Assembly (NCBI GenBank): GCA_037176885.1 | Contig: JAWWNJ010000074.1 | Span: forward strand, 62,001 to 126,000 | Direction: 5' to 3' | From: Favolaschia claudopus | Taxonomy: Eukaryota; Basidiomycota; Agaricomycetes; Agaricales; Mycenaceae | Length of the DNA stretch: 64,000 nucleotides | Part shown: positions 24,162-34,103 of the stretch, piece after piece | How positions within the stretch are numbered: position 1 is the stretch's first letter | Layout: each line of letters starts with the position of its first letter | Position numbers and translations under genes: made by a program | Notes under the pieces: model-generated | The model's database searches: none | The model's input: only the letters and a program-made list of their open reading frames with translations | Told to the model about the DNA's origin: nothing

Positions 24162-25036
24162 CAAAAGAAAGATCTTGATACTCGTACGAGAGGAAGTCGA
24201 CTGAAAGACCTTGAAGGGGTCGTGCCGTGTGTCGGACATGGAAGTCAGGAGGAAGAGAGTCATCTCACCCGTCACTCAGCTAGTCACAAGATCATGCACT
24301 CCTTTCGCAGGCTCAGGAGTGCCCCCAATTTTCTTTCTATTTTGCGCGATATCGATAGAGATCGTGTGCCAGCGAATATATACGAACCAAAAACACAGCC
24401 AGGTATCTTCAGGTACCCTCAATTCAGTCTTGAAGCAGGCTGTTGCAATTGCCACCTGAGAGGGTTCTGTATTGTAGTAAACCCGGAGCTGCCAGTGTCG
24501 TATCGTAGGCATAGTATGTGTATTAGTGTCACGGTTTGAAGGGGTCCTCCTGGATTCAATTGAGAGGCCTATATCGTCCGTTTGCCAGCGAATCACTGTA
24601 GAGAGAAGTCGCAGCCGGAACAGCCGCGCGTGCGCTGGCTCGTTCGGCCGTGGCATGGGGCCAGCCTGACCGCGCGACCGCGGTCGGCATGACTGTGCCC
24701 GCACGGCCATCTCAGCTGCGTTATGGCCAATTTCGCGGTCAACCTGGCTGCGCTGCCACAGCCAGCGCGACCGTGGCCCACAGTCAGCCTAGCAGTACCC
24801 TCACAGTCATTGTACTCTTGGGTTGCGCTCGATCCAATTCGTGATAAAATCTTGTATTACTATTCAATCTACATACTACTACTACCCCCAAGCTGTACTA
24901 TAGACCATTATACCCCTGCAATTGTTAATCCTCACAATCCTAGCAAAGGGAATCAGTTAAGGAACTTCCATGAGCTACCCACTCACTGGCCGAGCAAATA
25001 TCCTCTAAGACCACGCCCGACGCGCCGTCTCCTACG

Positions 25037-25412
25037 GTGGCGGCAAAATCTGATGTCACCCCCAAAAAGGAAATTTTCATCAAACCGCCTCTAATCTGCC
25101 CTTGCCATCGCCGTCTGGGGGCGACAAGGGCACAGATCCATTGGCACGGCAAATACACTGCCTGTGGAAGGAAGATTGAGAAAGATAGGTACATTCATTG
25201 AGGAGGACTGGGCCAAAGATGGTTGGAAAGTCTTGCCCAAAAAGTGTCAATTTTCGAGGTATCCTAAGATGGAAAAGGGTGCATGGGTTTTAAATCTATG
25301 TTTTAAATGCACCGTGAAAGGTCCGACCACAGAAAACAGGGCACAGAAAAGAAAACGAGTCCAATTGATGAGAATTTCCTTTTTTGGGGGTGACATCAGA
25401 TTTTGCCGCCAC
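25037..25412. repeat. Short fold-back: 47-bp inverted arms, 281-bp interior
   Basis: Positions 25037-25083 (GTGGCGGCAAAATCTGATG...) are nearly the reverse complement of 25365-25412. No flanking duplication was recognised. It may be a small MITE. Confidence 0.75.
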
Positions 25413-26023
25413 TGTATCCAACTCCACATCAGAATCGTAAAAGTATTCACCATTGCACAGCACTCACCTAGACACGTTTTTGGTGAATCTATGACATATC
25501 TCAGAATCATATTCGTCGCTCGATGTGACGGCACTTAGCTGTAACCAAACCACATATTGTTCACGAAATCTAAGTGTCAAGGGGGAGTGAGGTCAGCGAG
25601 ATTCTCCTCTAGGTAATGATGCACCTTTTTGAATGGTGCGCGTCGTCCCGTTGTTTCGCAATATGAGTGGGGGCGGAATCAGCGAGGTTCTCTTACAGAC
25701 GACAATGTACCTTTTATTACTGGCGCGCATAATGAGCTGGTGCTGTCCACCATATGTTAGCTATTGTATATACTATATCTTATATCTTACATACCTTCGA
25801 AGGTCCAAATTCATGTCGACCGATCTATCCAAAGAAATTCCCGTTAGCAAGCGACATAACAGAACAAGTGTTCGCGATACCTGTAGAATCCTACCTTAGC
25901 TTCAACTGGGCCGCAAAGCCAACCTATACGAAACTCACGAGAGTGAAGCCGGCACCGTCTTGAGAGTCACCCCAGAAGTCACTCAATAAATCAGTGCTGA
26001 TAAATGTATGGCGAAGCGACTCA

Positions 26024-26390
26024 CCGCGCACGTCGATTTCGCTCGTTCTACTAGATTGGATGCTGACTTGCTGAATTTTAGAGTCGAAACTGCGCGTTTG
26101 ATGGCGCGAGGCGGGGACTTAGGTGTTGTCCGGTCAGAAGACGGTGGGGTCGGGATAGTTGGTGGCGGCGGGAGACGAAGGGGTGGTGATGGCGACAGAA
26201 GCGCGGGGGATTGCGGTCGCGTGGGAAACGGCGTTGAGAGTTGAGAGAGCGGCGAAGAGGGAGTAGCGGGAGCGCCGTGTCGAGGGCTTGAGGGGCAGGA
26301 TTGGTGGAGATCGAAAACGAGCGAATGGCGGCGGTGTGGGGCTTGGATGGAGGATTTGAGGTAGAAGGCGGAGTGTTGGCGAGGAAGGCA
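26024..26390 (-). CDS. Possible exon of a Ser/Pro-rich host gene
   Basis: One minus-strand frame stays open and turns into a charged helix-like stretch (AIKRAVSTLKFSKSASNLVE) directly before a canonical donor (gtgagtcgc) at 26023. Upstream it is Ser/Pro/Thr-rich. The 7.4-kb element is inserted about 300 bp upstream of it, and other Ser/Pro-rich minus-strand frames resume beyond the element at 34104. I could not join the two sides in one frame, so the link is inference. No family was recognised. Confidence 0.3.
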
Positions 26391-27453
26391 GCGGTGTCAA
26401 AGCCTGATTGACGACATGCTGTCAAGTTCTCTTGGGGACGATGGCGGCGGGCGGCGGTAGCGAATAGGAGTTGGGTGGGATTGCGAGGTAGGCGGTAGTT
26501 GGGCTGAGGAACGGCGGCGAGGTAGACGTAGCGTAGAGTAGACACAGGGAACGTGGGGGAAAGTGGCGGCGGGGCGTCAGCGTCGTCATAGAGAGAGGGA
26601 GGTAAGGGTCAGGCTTGCGTGCGGACGTGGACGGCGTTGCTGATTGAACGAGCACATCTTGACGGCCCTCGAGTGTGGCGTTCGTTGTCGTTAGTGCTGC
26701 CGCAAGGTGGAGGCCCTCGGAGGCGAGGTGACCTCACCTTGGCTCCATTACTTTGTATGGTAGTCGGGGTGATGGCGCCTCGATACTGTTTTCGGACACA
26801 TCACTTTGATGTTACGCAAACACGCGTGACAGTCTGTGACACTCGCGTCGCGGTCTACTTTCGACTGCTAATTTAACCCTCTCTCGCATTCAGTGTGTTG
26901 GAATTCCGGTATGTCGCAAATTTCTTTTTCCTGTTACCGGCGACGGTCGTCCGCGGTCGTTTGTTATCGGGGAGCTTCAGGTCGTCAGCCTGACAGCCGC
27001 CTCATCGAAGGGGCTCGGAAACGATTGGGGCATATCGTACCCGACAGCCTGACAGCCCGATGATGTCTTTTCGGGCACGATCTCCAACTACTCCAGAACT
27101 AATGAAAAACAAGAAAATTCTATTCATTCAGTCCGAAGTCGCTTGGTTGCAAGCAGGTTTGTAGTACTTGACTTTGAAGTGATAAGTTGTAATGATGATT
27201 GAACTTTGAACTTGAGTTGAAGTAGAGTCTAATAAATTGTATTGAGTCTGTGTAACAATCGTGAGCAGTCAGAGTTGAACCGGCGTGGAGTACAAGAGAA
27301 AACGCAGCCCTTACCGTTCGGCCACGCGCGCATTATTGGTTGAGGAAGTGAACTCCAACATATGAGGTCAGCTCCACAGCCAAGCACGACCAAACAAATG
27401 ACACGGTCTGACGGCTGCCATGGACACTCACCGACTCCCTATACACCACCTTC

Positions 27454-28086
27454 ATGTCTCCTACCTCTGCTACCCTTCGTCGCTCGTCCTCAGACATCTC
27501 ACACGTCTCGGACTCAGAACCCGAGCGCATCGCCGCCACGCAGCGCGCCAAATCATCTCGGAAGGCTCGCCGTCAACGCGATGCCTGGATTCCCAATGTC
27601 TCCTCGTCGACAAATGAAGACGTATCCGGCCGGACTTTGGTGCTGGAGGACACGGTGAAGCAACTGGAATGCGAGTTGAAGCTCATGCGGGACGAGATCC
27701 GCGGTATGCCCGGTGCGTAATAGTACTTTCCATTAATTCAATTCATTCATTACATCCCGTCGGCAGCCGCGCCCAGACTATCTGTGACTCGGCGTGCAAC
27801 CGCCAGTCCACCGACTACTCCTCCGCCCAAGCGATTCCGCGTCCATCACGACGCATGTGTTGGGAACGACAGCCCACTCAGTCGCATCGACTCGCCCCTC
27901 ATCCATCAAAGCTCCTTACGTCTCAGCACTCCGGAACGGGATGCGAATAGTCGGGAGCTTGAAGAATCTGTGCGGTCTGCAATCTATGGCACCAAATCCC
28001 CCCAGCTTTACATCTCAGGCAAGGAGAACATCGCCTCACCATCCCCAACGAAGCGAAAGGTTTTGACGAGGAGATGTAATGACTAA
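27454..28086 (+). CDS. Coiled-coil protein, passenger gene of the 7.4-kb element
   Basis: Two exons, 27454-27712 and 27767-28086, are joined by a 54-bp GT-AG intron and give 192 residues. The N-terminus is Ser/Arg-rich (SSRKARRQRDAW). A heptad-like helix follows at about residues 65-85 (VLEDTVKQLECELKLMRDEI). The second exon is a Pro/Ser/Thr-rich tail with a basic end (SPTKRKVLTRR). The make-up suggests a nuclear, self-associating protein, but no family was recognised. It is convergent with the next gene, with 61 bp between stop codons, and both lie inside the transposon ends. It may be an accessory factor for the transposase or a captured gene. Confidence 0.7.
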
Positions 28087-28147
28087 AATCTTTTTTTTCA
28101 TACGAAACAATATATTCTTTTTGTTCCAATTGCATTGCTCGAGTGAT

Positions 28148-29430
28148 TTACTGGTCATCACCACTCTCCTCGCCATTACCGGTCTCGCCATCCCCCGCAT
28201 TGTCCATGTCAACGTCCTCCTCCTCCTCGACCTCGGCATTTCTGATCGCATCCAACGCAGCATCCAGCTCGTCACCACCGGCAGCGCCATTCGTGACTCT
28301 GACATCCCCAAGATTCATTTCACTGTCCGGGAAAAGCTCCGCATCCCACTCTCTGAAAAGTGCGAGAACGGGCTTGGAGCGAGTGCGAAGCCCCTCAAGA
28401 AGGTAACGCAGGTACGATTCGTAGCATGAGTACCAATTGATTCCTGTTTGCTGACCTTTCTTCATGAGCTCGACGTCCATCGACAGGGCCCAAAGCGTCT
28501 CGCATAGAAGTAAGTGTCAGCCGGCTGTCAAAGTATTCGGACTCACAAGAGCACCTGCGCAGGCAACAAAGCCTGGTGTGGAGTTCGAAATATTGTGCAT
28601 CTGTTGCATGCAACGGGGCCCGGAAACGCATGGCTTGTTGGTCGCCATCTTGATAGGTTTTTCCTTCCCATAAATGACGGCGGCAGCGACCTGCAGGAAT
28701 GTTTCGACGTTGAGGCGGTCCGCGCCGTCGCTATGCAGGGCCGGTGCATCAAATGGATGAAATGTTATTTTGCCGGAGTCGTCCTTTCTCCCGCCAATGA
28801 GGTCGGCGTACCCAGCACGAAGCGCCATATCTTGAATGTCTAAAGCATCGCCAACGCGAGGGTGTAGATGGGCGACGAAGACAGCTCCAATATCGTTGCG
28901 AAGACGACTGGAGGTATTTGACCGCTGCCTATCCATCGCCTTGTTGAACTGAACCGACTTGTCAGTTTTTTGCGGAGATTTTTTCTTGGCACGTACCGTA
29001 TGCACCAGCCACGATTTGCCAACATCTCCATGCAGTTCTTCTGGAAGAACCTCGAGGACGGCGCGCAATTCACCCTGCACCTTTGTACGCATGTTGTCGA
29101 AACGATTCTTTTCGTTATAGGACGTGTTCTCGATGGCACCCAACACTTTCTTTGGGGATTGCACAAACCACAACCCGGAGTCGACAATGCGACGTGCACG
29201 CTTTCTGGGCCGACCACGGGGTCTATTGGTGGTGTCGGCCAATCTAACCCTCTTCTCCGCTTGATTGGCCCGTTGGCTCTCCTCGCTTGCTTTTTGCTGG
29301 GTTTCGCGTACGAGCTGCAAGGCAAGTCATTAGTCAAGGATTGTCTGAAAATGTGCAATGCACGCACGGCAAGCAGCTGATCGCGACTCATGTCGTCGAT
29401 CGGAGTAGGGGGTTCGTTTTCTCGCGACAT
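28148..29430 (-). CDS. 393-residue unknown protein, passenger gene of the 7.4-kb element
   Basis: The exons on the minus strand are 29368-29430, 28547-29314 and 28148-28498, in frame throughout, with introns of 53 and 48 bp. The ATG at 29430 starts MSRENEPPTPIDDMSRDQLL. An AT-hook-like basic patch (RPRGRPRKRARR) occurs near residue 55. A well-ordered globular core follows at about residues 95-270 (including NDIGAVFVAHLHPRVGDAL and DIQDMALRAGYADLIGGR). The C-terminal 50 residues are strongly acidic (EVEEEEDVDMDN...). I do not recognise the family. DNA binding is a reasonable inference from the AT-hook. It shares a 165-bp divergent upstream region with the transposase, so the two may be co-regulated. 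Confidence 0.8.
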
Positions 29431-29595
29431 TATAGAAGTCGAAGTCGTTCACTGGATAGAAGTCGAAGACAAGTCAAGTCGGACGCAAAATAATAAGGCA
29501 CGCGACAGCTCCACCGGTGACGTTCTACCTGGATGACGTCGCCACTCCACGCGTCAACACTAGTACTCTTCTTCCGTGACCGCGTTCCCTCTCTC

Positions 29596-32500
29596 ATGGC
29601 GCGAAAGACTGCAAAACACCCGCCGAACGCGCTCCCGTCTTGTCGACACTGTGGTGCTACGATTGCGGCTCAAGGCTTAAAGCCTCACGAACGATTTTGC
29701 AAGAGCAACATTGAGCGGCAAAAATCACGGGCCAGATCACGCCAGACGCGTCGCTCTTTGAATTCTGTGCGTGAATTTTCGCTTTTGAAATCCCTCCCGG
29801 GCTGAATACAAATAGCTCGACGGCGATGTAGTACCTATGGATGTCGAGGCAACATCTTTGCCTACCTTTGACTCTGATTTGGGCGGCATTCCATCCGCTG
29901 CAACTAATTCAGAATCAGAATCAGATGAAACAGGTAATTCTCAATCCTCTGTTTAAGCCTTGCAGTTAATTTCGCTTGCTTCAGGGGAAATTGGACCAGC
30001 ACTTCCCAATGTTTATCTTCTCAGTGTACCCCATCCGAAAAACAGAAAACTATTGTTCAGCGAAATCATTTCCTTATCTCATCCGAAAGAGGCGAGTGAC
30101 ATCGCCGAAGTTGAAGCTCGTCGCCTCGAGAACACCCTTGATGCTGGTCGTCCTTGGGCTCCTTGGAACTCATTGGCTGATTTTGGCTACACGGAAAGCG
30201 CCGTGAAGGGTGTTCTTTCGAAAGACATCATTGACATGCAGTTGAAGGGATTGTCGGGACCGTGGTCCAATCCTGGTGGTAGTAGAAATACGATGAAGGA
30301 TTATAGAGATTATAAACTGTACCTCGCAAAAGCACGTACCCTTGGCGTCAAAGTGAGTGCGATTTTTCTTTTGTGTTTCAAAATTTGTAATCTTTTCAAC
30401 CAGTTTTTGAACGCAACCGTCGAGGCAGATCTCTGGGGCGAGCCGAAAAAATATACATTTTATTATCGGGATCCCTGGGAATGGATTCTATCACTGGTGA
30501 CGGACCCAGGACTGGCTCGTGTCAGTCAATGGCAGTCACGGCGTTTATATTACTGCGAGAATGGAGAGATGGAAAGATATGTTCATGAGCCATTCACTGC
30601 GGATCGTTGGCACGAGGTTGACGTATGTTAACATCTTCTTTCGATTCCAATTCTCATGCCTCAGTCCCAGAGCGAACTTCCTGCCGCAAATCCACTCATG
30701 CACTGCTGGCTACCGCTTCACATCTGGCTGGACAAGGGTCTTGTAACGAGCCACGTCAAGATGTTTCCTATCGTGCTCCGTGCTCTCTGGCTGCCGTCCG
30801 AGATCAGAAACGCATCGGGCAATGGAGGCGGAGTCATAATTGGATTCATGATTATGGTGTGTGTTTCTTCACTCTCAGCAAAAGCAGAATTCGTTTGGAA
30901 TTCGATTTTCTTAGGTTGAAGACCCTGGTCATTCCAAAAATCGTACGGAGCGTCAAAACTACGAATTCAATCAATTCAAGCGTGAAATCTACCAGCAAGT
31001 CATGGAAAAGCTCTTCGAAACGATCTGGAAAAAGTCATGGTTTGGGGAACCTGTCCGTTGCGGTGATGATGTGGTTCGCAACCTTTATCCGGGGTTCTTA
31101 ATTGAGTCCTTGGATTTTGAGGAGGCGTGGAGCTTCACCTGTTGCCGAGCTAACCGAGCGAAACACCCTTGCCCCCGCTGTCTCGTTTCTCACGAGATGC
31201 TCGACTGCCTTCATCAGTTCTTTCCGTTGCGCAGCTCTGAAGCGATGCGGAATGTGGTTGAAAGAGCCAGGTGTGCTCCCACAGCAGCTCAACGAGATAA
31301 GCTCTTGATGGACCACGGTCTGCACGACGTACCGGTATGAGTTTATTTGGAAAGCTTGTCTAGATACTGATTTATTCAGCATTTCATGTGGAACATCCGT
31401 TTCTCTGACCCGTACCTTTCGTTCATTTATGATCTCCTCCATTTTCTCGAGGCAGGCAAGTGGGGACACCACCTGTGGTCGCTAACGTTAGATCTCCTCG
31501 AGAAACTCGGTCTGCTTGCCGAAGTCACCAAACGGTATGTTCCCGATCCGCGTAGATACTCAATTAACTTCCGTCATAGAATGGCAAAATTCTCTCGCTG
31601 GCGAAATCTCAAACATATCAACGACTTGGCTACGAAAGATTTCACTGACGGCCAAACTCATCTCGATATTCTCAAGGTCAGAGTTTTGTTTGGGCAATTG
31701 TTTGTCTACGAAATTCAAGGAGATGCTGAGAAACCCTTTCCTCTTAGTGTATTGTTTATATTCTCTGCGAGATTCTCCCCCCAAAATCGACGCTGATACC
31801 GTGCATCCGAGCCCTGTTGAAGTGTCGAATGTTGCTTGGCTTACGCGTGATGACGACGAGTCGACAGCTTGTCGTTCAACAATGCATAGAAGACTACGAA
31901 AAATGGTGCAAGGTACGGCCACCATTTTACATTAAGCTCGAGTTGCTGACTAGTTCTATCTGAAGCGCGTTTCCGAGGACTACGACAAGAACTTCAAGTT
32001 TCCGAAACAACACTATCTTATACACGCCCTCGATGATGTTCGTTTGAAGGGTGTGCTGCGCAACGGCACCACTCGAACGGGGGAGGGAATACACCAAGAA
32101 GTCAAACAACACTATGGCCAGACAAATAAGCGCAACACGGAAGCCCAGGTGAGCTAATGTTGAATCTTACTCCAATGAAAACACTTAGAATAAGCAGATT
32201 TCTATTCGCGACGAGGATCAAGAGGTTGTCGCTCGGACGCGCCTGTTGATTGACGATTTTTTCAGGCGCGCTTCGCAAACGGCTGAATTAGAGCCTTTGC
32301 GGTAGCTGCTGGCGGCTAATTTTTCTCACGACCCACTAAGCACCTGGTCTCAAGTAAGCCACCCTGAGCAGCTGTTATGAAGGACATCTCAAGGTGGCTA
32401 ACTTGGCCCAGTAGCATCAGCAGTCGTTGTGTGGCACGAGCCGCCAGTTCGTGTGGCGGCTCACCGCAAAGGCTCTATTGTCAGACGCCAGCAGCGACAC

Positions 32501-33249
32501 CGATGCCACAAATCAAGAAGCCGATGTTGCTCAGTTCAAACAAGGCTCCGCACGGCGTGTCCCGAAATTACGGATCCCGCCCGCAAATGGGGAGAACCAG
32601 TGGATTTTTGGCTCGCCACTGCAGTATGGCGACAGCCGCAGTTACGAGGATTTACATGGGGGAAATAATCCCATATACCGTGCTCTTGATCCTCGTCTTC
32701 GAGAATTTCTGCACTCGCAATTTCCCGACGAATATCTGACTTACGAGGACACGATCATGGCAAGTGTTTCTTTCTCTTTTTCCTTGCGCAAACCAGATCG
32801 AGATATTTCAATGTGTTTACATTGCGTATCAGTCAAAGGATGACTGGACCAATGCTGAGGATATTTTGCGCTGCAACAGTAACTGGTACAATTCTGGGCC
32901 TCGGTACGATTGTGTCCTTTTCAACTCTGATCAACCGGGCGTCGCATGTGCTCGATTGCGATCCCTCGTTCGCTGCCAGCTGCCCTCAGGTCGTGTTGTG
33001 GATTTTGCTGTTGTGCAAAATATGAAGCCCAACAAGTGGCGGCCGAAAACTTCGTGGGACGACTGTGTTGTGTTCGAGGAGGAGGTAGACTTGACTTTCC
33101 TCCTCATGGACTTTGTCATCCGAGGTGCATTGTTGGCTCATGCTCAGGGACCATCAAACTCGCGTCGCAACTTTCATTATCTTGTGGATGTAGTCGACGG
33201 TGATATGTTTTTACGCGTGCTCAATGCTATAGGCCATGTATGCAATTAA
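29596..33249 (+). pseudogene. Plavaka-type transposase, 11 coding exons, split by a MITE
   Basis: The exons are 29596-29766, 29816-29933, 29985-30352, 30404-30622, 30665-30856, 30915-31334, 31380-31676, 31748-31912, 31954-32148, 32189-32290 continuing at 32478-32759, and 32797-33249. All junctions keep frame; the last intron is GC-AG (32760-32796). The protein would be 993 residues. It opens with a C2HC-like finger (CRHCGATIAAQGLKPHERFC). The conserved core includes GRPWAPWNSLADFGYTE, LPSEIRNASGNGGG, KHPCPRCLV, SDPYLSFIYDLLHFLEAGKW and, near the C-terminus, YIAYQSKDDW...RYDCVLFN. These match the Plavaka family common in Agaricomycetes. A 185-bp MITE at 32291-32475 introduces a stop at 32303-32305, so this copy would make about 753 residues. 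Otherwise it is intact, implying recent activity. Confidence 0.85.
32291..32475. mobile_element. 185-bp MITE with TA duplication in the transposase
   Basis: The terminal inverted repeat GAGCCTTTGCGGT occurs at 32291-32303, with its complement at 32463-32475. TA flanks both sides (32289-32290 and 32476-32477), as for Tc1/mariner-type insertions. Removing the element with one TA rejoins codons in the transposase reading frame exactly (Glu-Leu-Leu-Ser-Asp across the site). Confidence 0.9.
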
Positions 33250-34103
33250 AAATCTTAACCGTTGCTTTGTCGACCACTTTGTGGCGGGTGGGCTTATGTT
33301 ACCTGACCGCACCCCGATAGCATCCCGGTCGGGCCCTGTCGGGGTATTATCGGGCATGGTCGGGTGGTCGGGCACGATAACAAAATAAATAAATTTGCGA
33401 CATAAATACTGTGTACCTACTCTTAAGAAAGACAGATTTACGCGTTATAATGTATTTCTTACGCTCAATGGATATATATTTGTTGATTTTGACTTGCATG
33501 TAAAATTGAGGTTCAGAAGACTTTTCAAATGTTCTGGGCTCAGCATTAGTCTCGCAAAAGCGTGTTACATACTGTTGAATTGATAAATGTGCTTTAACCG
33601 CCCATTTTTTGCAGCTGGTTCCCGTAAACTCATCTGTGGGTAATTGAACACTGTAAAGCCCATTTGCTCGCAAACCTACCGAAAATGAGGAAGAGTTGGT
33701 CAGTCTTTGTCTCTACATGAAACTTCAGCAACTGTGGTAGCTCTATGTGACATTTTAAGCCATGGTAGCCGTGATTCATTCAATCTATACTACTCTTTTC
33801 CTATGAAACACATTAATCATATGTAGCTCTATCATGAGCCCCAAAAAACTTCTTGCTTCACAAAAGCAGTACGTATTGTCTTGTGTAACATATTAGACAC
33901 TTTTCTCCCACTCTACAGGGCGTCAATGAACACAACAATGTAGAAAGAGTGAACTTCAAGGCCGTGGGACGGTGGATTTCCAAATATGGATGACCTTGGC
34001 CGCCACCTTGAGGCAAGGTGATGTCACCTCAAGGTGCACCAAGGTTGATGGCCCATCACCTTGAGGTACCTCGACCTCACCTTGCGGCAGCACTAGTTGT
34101 CGT

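Larger units (their letters stand above)
18460..24327. repeat. 166-bp direct repeat, copies 5.7 kb apart
   Basis: Positions 18460-18625 and 24162-24327 are identical except for one or two bases (TATCAC versus TCTCAC). The interval between them contains satellite and an inserted element but no gag or pol. Calling the pair LTRs is therefore not supported. More likely these are two members of a dispersed family. Confidence 0.8.
26692..34095. mobile_element. 7.4-kb bounded transposon with three genes
   Basis: Both ends read TAGTGCTGCCGCAAGGTG inward (18 of 18 matched: 26692-26709 and 34078-34095). They are flanked by the identical 8-bp GTTGTCGT (26684-26691 and 34096-34103). Subterminal CAAGGTG/CACCTTG motifs recur at both ends. 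A second inverted pair lies further in: TATGTCGCAAATTT at 26910-26923 and its complement at 33391-33404. Each is followed by CCGACR-type motifs. Inside, in order, are a plus-strand gene, a minus-strand gene and a Plavaka-type transposase. The TAGTG start and 8-bp duplication are hAT-like, whereas the transposase is not hAT. Either this transposase family makes such ends, or a Plavaka unit (26910-33404) sits inside a hAT-type element. Confidence 0.85.

Noticed and set aside
18460..24327. LTR retrotransposon bounded by the 166-bp direct repeats
   Set aside because: No gag or pol between them, no TG...CA ends and no flanking duplication.
24540..25960. Possible solo LTRs (PPT-like CAAGGGGGAG near 25580, U5-like AT-rich tract near 24850)
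   Set aside because: No second LTR copy, no target duplication and no pol domain in the window.
27270..27331. Functional tRNA gene
   Set aside because: A and B boxes are present but the acceptor and anticodon stems do not pair acceptably.
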